Source of the DNA: Desulfobulbus sp.
GTDB taxonomy: Bacteria; Desulfobacterota; Desulfobulbia; Desulfobulbales; Desulfobulbaceae
Assembly (NCBI GenBank): GCA_028684915.1
Contig: JAQUEZ010000011.1
Location: 3,767 to 67,766 of the forward strand
Direction: 5' to 3'
Length of the DNA: 64,000 nt
A program made the translations under genes and the position numbers. This document shows positions 19,048 through 27,343 of the stretch, one piece after another. Below the pieces are notes generated by a model. That model saw only the letters and a list, made by a program, of their open reading frames with translations. It searched no databases and was not told the DNA's origin. The first letter of the stretch is position 1. The number at the start of each line of letters is the position of its first letter.

Positions 19048-20064
19048 GTGAAACTGCGGAATTTTTTCGTCACCTCCGGAGATATCATCCGGGATGTGCT
19101 TCTGGCCGCGGTCGTTTCCGAGCCGGAAAAAAAGGTCTTTTTTTACATTACCGAACAGTATCCACGCACCCTGCACTGTATCGCCTTTTTTTTCAGCCTC
19201 TATGTGGTCTTTCTCGGCTTGCTGGTCGGCAAAATCGCGATCAACTCCTTTTCTCCCGGCTCCTTTATTGTCACCGCCCGCAGTGAACGCATCGAGTACC
19301 AGCCGGAAAGTATCGATCCGCCGCGTATTCCTTTTCGCGACGCCACCCTCTACTGGGAAGAGAACAACACCGGCACTTTTGATCCGCTGGTGCCCGCCGC
19401 CTCGCTTTCGCGCTCGCGAAAGTATACGGGCCAGGGCTCGCTGCAAATCCAAGGACGCTCTACCATCGTCTTCTCCCGTAATGGCAAGGGGCCGCTGCAT
19501 ATCAAGATTAAGAGCACCGGCAAGAATGCGGTGTTTGACGAAAACGACGAGCCGGTGCTCACCCTGCCCGGCACCATCGATCTGGTGCTCAACAACCCGC
19601 TCAACATGGTGCTCCAGGGCATTCCCTGGCGATACAACATTGACGGTCCGCTGATCGTCGGCAAGGTCCCGTCCTACGATGCCTACCAGCAAGACGGCTT
19701 GCTCCTCGAAGGCGAGATCCACATGGTGGCCCGCCAGCTCCTTTCGGGCAACCATTACAAGGTTGATCCCTATAAGCTGCAGCTCGGGGACGGTCTCCAG
19801 TTTCTCCCGAGCGCCCCTAAAACAAGCGGCGTGGTTACCTTTGACTTTGATCGGGGATTGCAGGTGGTGGCCATTGTCGAGGCCAACTCGGCCACCATCA
19901 AAAAATTTCGTGACACCAATCTTAAAATCCGCAACAACCTCTGGTCGAAACTGGGCAAGGATGAAGAGCTGGTGATTACCTGGGCCATTATGTTGGCCGT
20001 GCCCGGGATTCTCGTCTTTGCCGTCCGCCTGCTCTACTTCCATTCGCAGATGAAACTCAAGTAA
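19048..20064 (+). CDS. Membrane protein of unknown function with large periplasmic domain
   Basis: 338 aa. It starts with GTG at 19048, four bases after the previous stop. There is one membrane helix near residues 43-66 (HCIAFFFSLYVVFLGLLVG) and a second near 313-330 (WAIMLAVPGILVFAVRLLYF); the roughly 250 residues between are predicted periplasmic and beta-rich. No family recognised. It is likely an anchor or partner for the secreted proteins on either side. Confidence 0.7.
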   Translation: MKLRNFFVTSGDIIRDVLLAAVVSEPEKKVFFYITEQYPRTLHCIAFFFSLYVVFLGLLVGKIAINSFSPGSFIVTARSERIEYQPESIDPPRIPFRDATLYWEENNTGTFDPLVPAASLSRSRKYTGQGSLQIQGRSTIVFSRNGKGPLHIKIKSTGKNAVFDENDEPVLTLPGTIDLVLNNPLNMVLQGIPWRYNIDGPLIVGKVPSYDAYQQDGLLLEGEIHMVARQLLSGNHYKVDPYKLQLGDGLQFLPSAPKTSGVVTFDFDRGLQVVAIVEANSATIKKFRDTNLKIRNNLWSKLGKDEELVITWAIMLAVPGILVFAVRLLYFHSQMKLK

Positions 20065-20076
20065 AACTGTGTACAC

Positions 20077-21729
20077 ATGAACAGCCGCTTCAAATTCATA
20101 TACTGCATGTCGCTGATTGTCGGGCTCTGTGCTTCACCGGCCCTGGCCTCGGATGTATTTCTCAAAATCGATGACAATGATTTCGGCCAGGGTATTCTTC
20201 GCCCACGGGGAACCGAATGTCTGATCATCACCCCGGCCCATGTGGTTGAAAATGGGTTCACCATCGACGTAATCACTGCGGAACAGACCCACGCCTCAGC
20301 GGAAATCCTCGAACTTTTCCCCGGAGATCTCAGTGTACTGCGGGTAAAAAGCGATACGCCGATCTCCTGCCGCCGGACCTCCTGGCCCAGCCATGCAAGT
20401 CTGAACAGTCTCCTCGCCACGGAGAAAGTGGGCGAGCTACACACCATGCTTGCCGACGGGAGTATCCGTAAGTCTCCGGTTGAGATCATCGGCTATGATA
20501 AATATCGCAACATCTATGTCCGCCCGACCGCAGCCGAAGATGCGCTAGCCAAAGGTGCCAGCGGCAGCCCACTGTACCTGGGCGGTCAATGCGCGGGTAT
20601 GTTGCTTTCAATCGACAAAGGTGTGGGCAATGTGATCCGCCAGGATGCCCTGGCCAACACCCTGGCTCTCTTTTTCGAGGACAACAGCACTGCCACCGCC
20701 TCCCACCCCTTGGTTCCGCAAAAGCCAACAACAGCGCCACCGGTTGTGGCCAATCCCGAGATACAGCAATTCAGCGGGACTCTTTTCACCAATGTCGCTC
20801 GGGAACACAACCTCCGCCTGCACGAAAATAGTCCGGTGCAAATCACCCTTGAACCCACCGGGGATAAGGTCCAATATGCCCTTGAGCTCGTGGACTCCTC
20901 CCATCGTATTTCCTGCAGCTATTCGCTCAAAAAAGGGCTTGATAAGGAAATCATCCTCCCGTGTACCCCGCAAACCACCGATTCCTTTTTTCTCCGGATC
21001 ATTGGTACCGGTGGTGAAGGCAGCTACAAACTGCACCTCACGCCTTTGGTTTCAGATGCAACCCTGCGGAGTGACAACAATATCCTGCAGATCGATGGAG
21101 ATCCCCAAGCCGGGACCATTGCCAAGGGGGCGGTGGCCAAATATCGAATCAAGCTCTATGCCAACAGCCCGGTGCGGATCATTCAACAACAGACCGCCGA
21201 GGGCTCGGCCTATCAGCTTGAATTAACCGATTCTCTGGGGAATTCGGCTTATCGGTTGCCAAGCAGTGCCAAACCCGATCCGGCCCGGTTGCGCATCCCC
21301 TGGACACCAAACAAAACCGACACCTACTTCCTGCGGGTCCGGGGCCAGGAAGGCATCGGCCCCTACAGTATCGGCGTTCAGTCCATAGCCTTTGACGCCC
21401 AATTGCGTGGTCAGGCCAATACGCTGCAACTTAACGGCCCGTCCATGGGCGGCACCATTGCCACCGGCGCGGTGGCCGAATACCGATTTCCCATGGAGGC
21501 CTTCAGCCCAGTACGGTTCAACTTCACCGCCACCGGTGATCCCGGCCGCTTCACGGTCGAGGTCTGGGATGCCAAAGGGACACTGGTGTTCCGAGACCCG
21601 CATCGCCTGTTTAGCGGCCAGGAAAACAGTTCTCTTCCGGTCACCGTCTCTGATGCCGGCACCTATACCCTGCGGTTGATCGGGGTTGACGGAGAAACCC
21701 GCTACAATCTTATGCTCGGTACTCACTGA
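20077..21729 (+). CDS. Secreted trypsin-like serine protease with three C-terminal repeats
   Basis: 550 aa with a signal peptide (to about residue 24). The N-terminal domain has a chymotrypsin-like triad in order: His in ITPAHVVE, Asp in FPGDLSVLRV, Ser in KGASGSPLYLGG. After a Pro/Thr-rich linker (about 205-225) come three ~105-residue repeats, each with a pattern like G-xT-I-A-K/T-GAVA-xYR and ending in a 'TYFLRV-GQEG-GPYSI'-type segment. These resemble pre-peptidase C-terminal (PPC) domains. It is the last gene of the three-gene cluster. The target is unknown. Confidence 0.75.
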   Translation: MNSRFKFIYCMSLIVGLCASPALASDVFLKIDDNDFGQGILRPRGTECLIITPAHVVENGFTIDVITAEQTHASAEILELFPGDLSVLRVKSDTPISCRRTSWPSHASLNSLLATEKVGELHTMLADGSIRKSPVEIIGYDKYRNIYVRPTAAEDALAKGASGSPLYLGGQCAGMLLSIDKGVGNVIRQDALANTLALFFEDNSTATASHPLVPQKPTTAPPVVANPEIQQFSGTLFTNVAREHNLRLHENSPVQITLEPTGDKVQYALELVDSSHRISCSYSLKKGLDKEIILPCTPQTTDSFFLRIIGTGGEGSYKLHLTPLVSDATLRSDNNILQIDGDPQAGTIAKGAVAKYRIKLYANSPVRIIQQQTAEGSAYQLELTDSLGNSAYRLPSSAKPDPARLRIPWTPNKTDTYFLRVRGQEGIGPYSIGVQSIAFDAQLRGQANTLQLNGPSMGGTIATGAVAEYRFPMEAFSPVRFNFTATGDPGRFTVEVWDAKGTLVFRDPHRLFSGQENSSLPVTVSDAGTYTLRLIGVDGETRYNLMLGTH

Positions 21730-22212
21730 GCAAAACAACCGTCTGCAGCGCCTTGTCTGCCCGCCTGGAATTGCCTCTTCCGGGCAGCCAGAGTATTATT
21801 GACTTCACCCACGGAAAAGCCGACAAACCCCATACCATCTCAAAGTCGTCCGGGAATCCGCCGGTTGAATTTGTTAAGGACTATTCCGGAAAGGGCGGCG
21901 GGCATCACAAAGTGATCTATAAAGGCGTGTTGCGCCACGGCAGGATCGAAGGCCGTTGGTTCACCCCCGGTGACGGATCCGGTTCCTTTATAATCAATCA
22001 AGAAGTATGAGAGTATGCTGGGTGGTGGTCTTGGCGGGGTGACAGGTGATGGGGTAACGAACGGTATCACCAGCCCTGGCAAACGCATCTGCACAATACA
22101 TGATGGAAACCGGGCTGGATGGGCAAAACGATAACCACCGCTACGGCCACTGGGTGGCCCAATTCGGCCTCTTTGCCCACCGTCTGGTCGAGTCCCCCTG
22201 CTTACTTCATCC
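21730..22212. other. Stretch with a possible gene remnant
   Basis: Between the protease and bioD one plus-strand frame (21753-22010, TTG start, 85 codons) could encode a Gly-rich C-terminal fragment ending in HGRIEGRWFTPGDGSGSFII. It has no ribosome site and no recognisable family, and may be the tail of a lost gene. Nothing else is supported. Confidence 0.35.
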
Positions 22213-22926
22213 TCAACATTGCCTTTCCTGCCACTCCCGCGCCGCATCGGCAAGCACCTGCCAGGAAGCGGCACTGCTTTCGCGGATGTCAGGCACGATC
22301 ACCAACCGCTGGGCAAAGTCGTAATCGGTGAGGGCCTTGCTGCATTCCAGCAGGGTATCCTGAACAATTTCCTTGGGATAATCGCCATAGAGATTATAGA
22401 CTAGGCCGAGCAGGGGAATGTTGCGGGCCTTAATCGCCTCCAGGCTGAGACGAATATGGTTGATCGAGCCCAGTCGAGGGGATCCGACCAAAATCATCGG
22501 GATGTTGCGGGCGGCGTAAAAATCAAGCAACAGCAGGTTCGCGGTCAGGGGCACCAACAGGCCGCCGGCACCTTCCACCAACAACCACTGATGCCGATTT
22601 TGCAGGGCAACCAGCGACTGATCAAGCACCGATTCCTCAATACGCTTACCAACCATACGTGCAGCTAATACAGGGGAGGCGGGAAAAGGAAAAAGATAGG
22701 GGCAGGTCGTGCCTTCGCGATCAAAATCAGTCAGATCTTGCCCCATCAGCTTGCGATGCAGTTTGATATCGTCGGATATCTCGGTGCAACCGGTCTGGAC
22801 CAACTTCAAGGTGGTAACGGAATGGCCCAGCTGCAACAGATGGCGAGCGAACAGGCCGGTAATGTAGGATTTACCGATATCGGTATCAATCCCACCGATG
22901 GCAATTGTATATTGTGGTTGGGTCAT
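22213..22926 (-). CDS. bioD: Dethiobiotin synthetase
   Basis: 237 aa. It forms the ureido ring of dethiobiotin from DAPA, CO2 and ATP in biotin synthesis. The P-loop is GGIDTDIGKSYITG (family G-x-D-T-x-V/I-GK-T/S), with TLKLVQTG and VEGAGGLLVPL as further substrate-binding segments. The ATG at 22926 follows a GAGGGG site; the longer open frame overlaps bioC and is not real. It is paired with bioC upstream (46-bp gap). Confidence 0.93.
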   Translation of the reverse strand: MTQPQYTIAIGGIDTDIGKSYITGLFARHLLQLGHSVTTLKLVQTGCTEISDDIKLHRKLMGQDLTDFDREGTTCPYLFPFPASPVLAARMVGKRIEESVLDQSLVALQNRHQWLLVEGAGGLLVPLTANLLLLDFYAARNIPMILVGSPRLGSINHIRLSLEAIKARNIPLLGLVYNLYGDYPKEIVQDTLLECSKALTDYDFAQRLVIVPDIRESSAASWQVLADAAREWQERQC

Positions 22927-22972
22927 TGACTGCCCCTCGGTTGAGGTTGTGTCGACGCCTCTACGGGCGGGT

Positions 22973-23770
22973 CTACGACCTCGGACGGGCGACGACGAAC
23001 ATGGGATGATAGGTGAGCCGGACGCCCTGCTCGCCTCCATAGAGGATCTGGTACTGTTGAATAAACTCGCTGACCTGACGTCGGGTCCAGGCCTGCTGCC
23101 CGATGGAGTTGACGCCGGTTGCCCGCAGATGCTTGAGCACGGCCAGGGGATCTGCATACCACAGGGTCTCCCGTCCATCCTCAGCAGCCAAGATCTCAAA
23201 CCGCTCGGATAGCACATTGAGCAATTGATCCAGGGTACGATACACCAGGCCGACTCCGGTCACCTCGCGGATTTCACGTAAGTTTTCCTTGCCGTACAGA
23301 GAGAGGGCGAAGATGCCGTCCGGATGCAGGTGTCGGTGCAATTTACTGCACAGGGCGGGCAAATCATGGACCCAATGCAGGGTGGATGAGGAGATAATCA
23401 GATCATAGCAGCCGGGGAGGCGAACCGATTCTATATCTCCGGCAACAAAGGTTATTTTTTCCGCTTTGGGACCGATCTTGCGACAGACGCACTCTTCAAA
23501 GGCTGCAACCAGATCGCTGATGGTCAGATGGGTGAGACAAGGGAAGCACTCAAAGATACGCTGGGTCAACAGTCCGGTACAGCAACCGATCTCCAGGGCC
23601 TGTTCGGGCTGCAATTCGGGCGCAGCCTCAGCCAGCATGGCCAAAAGGTGTTCGGCCACCCGGTGCTGAACCGTAGCATGCTGCTCGTAGGTCGCAGCTG
23701 CCTGTTCAAAGCGGAGTCTGATCAGCTTCTTATCGGGAATCATCGGTATTGATCGGGTTACGTCGTACAT
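22973..23770 (-). CDS. bioC: Malonyl-ACP O-methyltransferase
   Basis: About 266 aa. It methylates malonyl-ACP to start pimeloyl synthesis for biotin. The class I methyltransferase core shows LEIGCCTGLLTQRI (SAM loop) and DLIISSSTLHWVHDL. The BioC-like opening RFEQAAATYEQHATVQ is present. The start is uncertain: ATGs at 23800, 23770 and 23743 are all in frame; 23770 has an AGG-type site, 23743 gives the shortest and most family-like N-terminus. Its place before bioD supports the call. Confidence 0.88.
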   Translation of the reverse strand: MYDVTRSIPMIPDKKLIRLRFEQAAATYEQHATVQHRVAEHLLAMLAEAAPELQPEQALEIGCCTGLLTQRIFECFPCLTHLTISDLVAAFEECVCRKIGPKAEKITFVAGDIESVRLPGCYDLIISSSTLHWVHDLPALCSKLHRHLHPDGIFALSLYGKENLREIREVTGVGLVYRTLDQLLNVLSERFEILAAEDGRETLWYADPLAVLKHLRATGVNSIGQQAWTRRQVSEFIQQYQILYGGEQGVRLTYHPMFVVARPRS

Positions 23771-23880
23771 ATTTCCAAAACCTCGCAACCCAACGATCAA
23801 ACGTGGTGCAGATGGGGTGAAAATAAAACGATGAACTTCTGGACGATCTTTTTCCTGCCTACTACCTCAACGTGTACTGC

Positions 23881-24342
23881 TTACTTTCCCCAGAGCAAAC
23901 TGCCTAAAACCCAGCCGGACACCCCTTGGGTATGCTCGACCTTAATCCAGGTGCCCTGGGTTGCCAATACTCGGAATACCACGCCGTAATTGGCCTTGGC
24001 CACAATTTCCGCATCGGTACGCGGCTCTTTGCGAACATTAATCTGCTGATCCGTTCCCTTATTGGCGCGCACGATGACATAGGGGGTTTGCTGGGTGGTC
24101 TTGCGGTGTACCCAGCCAGAGCTCCCTTCAAAATCTTTCACCTGGAACCAATCGCCTTTTTGGGTGATAACTTCCAGGGGGAACCCGGAGCCGAGCTGCC
24201 ACAAAACCGGCTGGTCCGTTCCCGGGGCGGAGCGCATGTTGATGTCGTCACCGGCGATCGATACCATCTCTGCCGCAGCGGCCCAATGCAGATTCAGCTG
24301 CAGCAAACAGGCTACGGATAACGCCGTAAGACGTCCCTTCAT
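23881..24342 (-). CDS. Exported protein with two bacterial SH3 domains
   Basis: 153 aa with a signal peptide (to about residue 24) and two SH3b domains (about 26-85 and 88-150), each with the N-MRSAPG / INVRKEP type strand and a GWV closing turn. Such domains bind peptidoglycan or cell-wall peptides. The start overlaps the polyferredoxin gene end by ATGA, so the genes are translationally coupled. Confidence 0.85.
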   Translation of the reverse strand: MKGRLTALSVACLLQLNLHWAAAAEMVSIAGDDINMRSAPGTDQPVLWQLGSGFPLEVITQKGDWFQVKDFEGSSGWVHRKTTQQTPYVIVRANKGTDQQINVRKEPRTDAEIVAKANYGVVFRVLATQGTWIKVEHTQGVSGWVLGSLLWGK

Positions 24343-25250
24343 CCCTTGACTCCCTGTTTTTGGGGTTCATCAGTGGTCAACGGTGGCGGACTGATAGTGA
24401 CACCGTATCCTGCGATATCAAGGCTGAGCGCACCTGTGAGGCATGCCTCGGTGCAACACTTCAAACAACGGATACAGGCTCCACTGTTGGGTGCCTCATC
24501 AACCCGGATCTCAACGGGGCAAACCCGGTGACACGCCCCGCACTTTGTACATTTATCCGCATCAAATTTCAACCTAATCAGGCTGATCCGGTTGAACAGG
24601 CCATAAAAAGCGCCGAGCGGACACAGAACTCGGCAAAAAGGGCGAGAGGCGACAACACTAGCAAACAGGGTGACGACAAGGAGCACCACCTTATTGACAT
24701 AGAGCCAGCCCACACTGGATCGCAGGTCCGTATCCATCAGCAGCATGGGGATTCCGGCCTCCAGGGTACCGGCCGGGCAGAGGAATTTGCAAAACCAGGG
24801 CAGGCCCAGGCCATAAGCATCAATCCAGACCAGAGGCAGGATAATCACTAGCACAATGAGCACCAAATAACGCCCCCAGCCCATCCATTGGGGCAGGCGA
24901 ATTTTGGTGGAAGGGATGCGATGGAGCCATTCCTGAATCAAGCCAAAGGGGCAGGCCCAGCCGCAGATAAAACGGCCAAAGACCGTGCCCAACAGGCCAA
25001 TACAGCCCACAATATACGTGCCGACAAAGAGTTGCCCTGCGGCAAAAGACATGCGCACACCAAGCAATAACTGCTGCAGACTGCCGATGGGGCAGAAGGT
25101 GGTGGAAGCGGGGCAGGAATAACAGTTGAGCCCCGGAGAACAGAGGACCTTAAGCGGCCCCTGATAGATGCTACCGCTTGCAGGAAAGCCCCAATAACCG
25201 TTGGTCAGCAGGACAAATACAAGCTGGAACCACCGCCGCAACCGCTGCAT
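24339..25250 (-). CDS. NapH/MauN-type 4Fe-4S membrane protein
   Basis: 303-aa inner-membrane protein. It has several membrane helices with paired CxxxCP motifs (ICGWACPFG, CKFLCPAG, CRVLCPLG) and a C-terminal double ferredoxin motif (C-TKCGACHRVCP and C-IRCLKCCTEAC). Related proteins pass electrons across the membrane in nitrate reductase or methylamine systems. Here it directly follows a CXXC small peptide (TAA then ATG) in the parAB cluster. The electron partner is unknown. Confidence 0.88.
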   Translation of the reverse strand: MQRLRRWFQLVFVLLTNGYWGFPASGSIYQGPLKVLCSPGLNCYSCPASTTFCPIGSLQQLLLGVRMSFAAGQLFVGTYIVGCIGLLGTVFGRFICGWACPFGLIQEWLHRIPSTKIRLPQWMGWGRYLVLIVLVIILPLVWIDAYGLGLPWFCKFLCPAGTLEAGIPMLLMDTDLRSSVGWLYVNKVVLLVVTLFASVVASRPFCRVLCPLGAFYGLFNRISLIRLKFDADKCTKCGACHRVCPVEIRVDEAPNSGACIRCLKCCTEACLTGALSLDIAGYGVTISPPPLTTDEPQKQGVKG

Positions 25251-25406
25251 TTAGCCGATTCCGATACAGGCCAGACAGATCGACCGCGCCTGCTCCAACA
25301 CCCGCGAAGGCTCCCCCAAGGTGATGCCAAGCACCATCAGCAGAAGAAAGCAGCTCAGCACTACCAGTGGGGTCATCCGTAGGGGGCTTATCGCCGCTCC
25401 ATTCAT
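25251..25406 (-). CDS. CD1871A-type CXXC-motif small membrane peptide
   Basis: 51 aa: one hydrophobic helix (LVVLSCFLLLMVLGITLG) and the ending ARSICLACIGIG, with the CxxC motif at the very end as in the CD1871A family. These peptides are typically encoded right before a 4Fe-4S polyferredoxin, exactly as here, and may help it carry electrons. The start at 25406 is chosen for the family length; the frame is open further up to 25499 but overlaps parB. Confidence 0.75.
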   Translation of the reverse strand: MNGAAISPLRMTPLVVLSCFLLLMVLGITLGEPSRVLEQARSICLACIGIG

Positions 25407-25443
25407 CTGTTTGTACTCCCGGACACTGCTTTCGTCACCGCTT

Positions 25444-26319
25444 CTAGCGCGAAAGCAGGCCAACCAAGCGGTCAAGATCATCGCTTGAGTAATATTCAAG
25501 CTCGACTTTCCCCCTGGCCCCCTGTTGCACGATACGCACCTTGGTATGCAGTTGATTGGTCAGTTGGGTGAGCAGGGTATTGCAATAGGTGGCGGGCAAC
25601 TCTTCCTTGACCACGGACGGGGTACCGGCTTCGGCAGCCTTGGGTGCGGCCTTGGCCACTTTTCCGGCGCAGAGGCGTTCCGCCGCCCGGACCGAGAGGT
25701 CCTCGTTGACAATCCGATCACGAATAGCCTGCATCTGTTCCGGGTCTTCCTTGACCCGTAACAGAACACGGGCATGGCCCTCGCTGATCCGCCCCTGGGC
25801 CACATCCTCTTGGAGCGAGGCCGGCAACTGCAACAGGCGAAGGACATTGGTGATGGTGGACCGCTGACGACCGACCCTTTGGGCCACCTCTTCCTGGGTG
25901 AGTTGAAACTCCTCCAGCAGTCGACTGTACGCCTGCGCCTCCTCAATGGGATTGAGATCATGGCGTTGGATATTTTCAATCAGGGCCAACTCAAGGCGTT
26001 CCTTGTCCCCGGCCTCATCCATCACCACCACCGGGACCTCATCAAGTCCGGCCAGCTTGGCCGCACGCAGTCGCCGTTCGCCCGCAATCAACGTATACCG
26101 ACCACCACTGTCCCTCACGACCAGAAGCGGCTGGATAACCCCTTTTTCCTTAATAGAATCAGACAGTTGCTGTAATTTTTCCGGATCGAAGTAGCTGCGC
26201 GGCTGTTGAGGATTTGCGACTATCTTATCGACATCGCAAACAAAATACTTTTCATCATCGTCCAAACTCTCCTCCGGCAACAGTGCGCTAACACCACGGC
26301 CCAATACATTTTTTGCCAT
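25444..26319 (-). CDS. parB: Chromosome partitioning protein ParB
   Basis: 291 aa. It binds parS, clamps on DNA with CTP and positions the origin region. It has the N-terminal LGRGVSALLP, the CTP-binding GERRLRAAKLAG and ENIQRHDLNPIEEA segments, a central HTH (LTQEEVAQRVGRQRSTITNVLRLL), and a C-terminal dimerisation domain. It overlaps parA by one base. The matching parS site lies at 27307-27322. Confidence 0.96.
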   Translation of the reverse strand: MAKNVLGRGVSALLPEESLDDDEKYFVCDVDKIVANPQQPRSYFDPEKLQQLSDSIKEKGVIQPLLVVRDSGGRYTLIAGERRLRAAKLAGLDEVPVVVMDEAGDKERLELALIENIQRHDLNPIEEAQAYSRLLEEFQLTQEEVAQRVGRQRSTITNVLRLLQLPASLQEDVAQGRISEGHARVLLRVKEDPEQMQAIRDRIVNEDLSVRAAERLCAGKVAKAAPKAAEAGTPSVVKEELPATYCNTLLTQLTNQLHTKVRIVQQGARGKVELEYYSSDDLDRLVGLLSR

Positions 26320-27095
26320 TACGCTCTCCCTTTTGCTCGTTTGAGGAATTCGCTACCCAGCTGTTTGTACGCCTTTGCTCCCGTACAATTGGGATCATAC
26401 TCGAGAATGGTCTGGCCATGGCTGGGGCTCTCGCTCAAGCGTACATTACGGGGGATAACGGTTTTATAGACCTGTTCCCCAAAATGTTTCTGAATTTCAG
26501 TGGCGACTGAGTGGGTCAACCGGTTGCGTCCATCATACATGGTCAACAGTAATCCCTCGATGAACAGATCCCGGTTCAAGGTTTTTTTGACCTTGCGGAT
26601 AGTGGAAATCAACTGGGCCAAACCTTCCATGGCAAAGTATTCACATTGCAAAGGGATAAGTACCGAATCAGCCGCGGTGAGACTGTTAATGGTCAGCATG
26701 CCCAATGAAGGCGGACAATCAATGAGAATATACTCGAAGGACTCTCGGACCGGGCGTAGCATCCCCTTGAGCCGCTTCTCGCGGTTCTCCTGACTGAGCA
26801 ACTCCACTTCCACGCCGACCAGATCAATAGAGGCGGGCAGGACCGAAAGATTTTTGACGTTGGTGGGCTGAATGCAATCTGCGGTCTCCTTGTCACCGGT
26901 ATAGCATTTATAGATATTTTTTTCCGTGCTCGACTTAAACACGCCCACGCCACTAGAAGCATTCCCCTGGGGATCGGAATCGACCAGCAAAACTTTTTTC
27001 CCTTTGCTCGCCAAAACGGCAGCGAGATTCAGCGCGGTTGTGGTTTTACCGACGCCACCCTTTTGATTGGCCAAGGCGATAATCTGTGTTTCCAC
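26319..27095 (-). CDS. parA: Chromosome partitioning ATPase ParA
   Basis: 258 aa. Deviant Walker A KGGVGKTTTALNLA, then LLVDSDPQGNASSG, and a Walker B-like YILIDCPPSLG. It drives movement of ParB-parS complexes on the nucleoid. It is the first gene of parA-parB-CXXC-polyferredoxin-SH3 on the minus strand. Its promoter lies in the 248-bp gap before nadB, which also holds parS. Confidence 0.96.
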   Translation of the reverse strand: METQIIALANQKGGVGKTTTALNLAAVLASKGKKVLLVDSDPQGNASSGVGVFKSSTEKNIYKCYTGDKETADCIQPTNVKNLSVLPASIDLVGVEVELLSQENREKRLKGMLRPVRESFEYILIDCPPSLGMLTINSLTAADSVLIPLQCEYFAMEGLAQLISTIRKVKKTLNRDLFIEGLLLTMYDGRNRLTHSVATEIQKHFGEQVYKTVIPRNVRLSESPSHGQTILEYDPNCTGAKAYKQLGSEFLKRAKGRA

Positions 27096-27306
27096 CGTAA
27101 ATCTTCTCCTGACAGCTCTTTGTTAATGAAACATTCAAAGAGTATACTATACTCTCGCTTCCCAGAGAATAGTTCTCTTGCCTCCAAAATCACTTTGCCC
27201 ATGTTTGTCATTCTCGTAACAAGCCACGAGGACGACGCTTCGTGTTCATAACGGTTTTTGTTACGACGCACGATTTCTCGGATGTTGACTTTTGACAACG
27301 CCATCA

Positions 27307-27322
27307 TGTTTCACGTGAAACA
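27307..27322. promoter_or_regulatory. parS centromere site
   Basis: TGTTTCACGTGAAACA, the canonical perfect 16-bp palindrome bound by chromosomal ParB. It lies 22 bp before the nadB start codon and 212 bp from the parA start. Its presence with parAB argues that this is the chromosomal origin-proximal region. No second perfect copy was seen in the window. Confidence 0.95.
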
Positions 27323-27343
27323 TTATCGGCGCGGGACCCAAGT

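Noticed and set aside
19018..20076. 352-codon minus-strand open frame
   Set aside because: Antisense to the membrane protein gene, which has a tight junction with its neighbours and clear helices. No motif in the reverse frame.
27029..27307. 92-codon minus-strand frame between parA and nadB
   Set aside because: It overlaps the parA start and the promoter/parS region, has no ribosome site and no domain.
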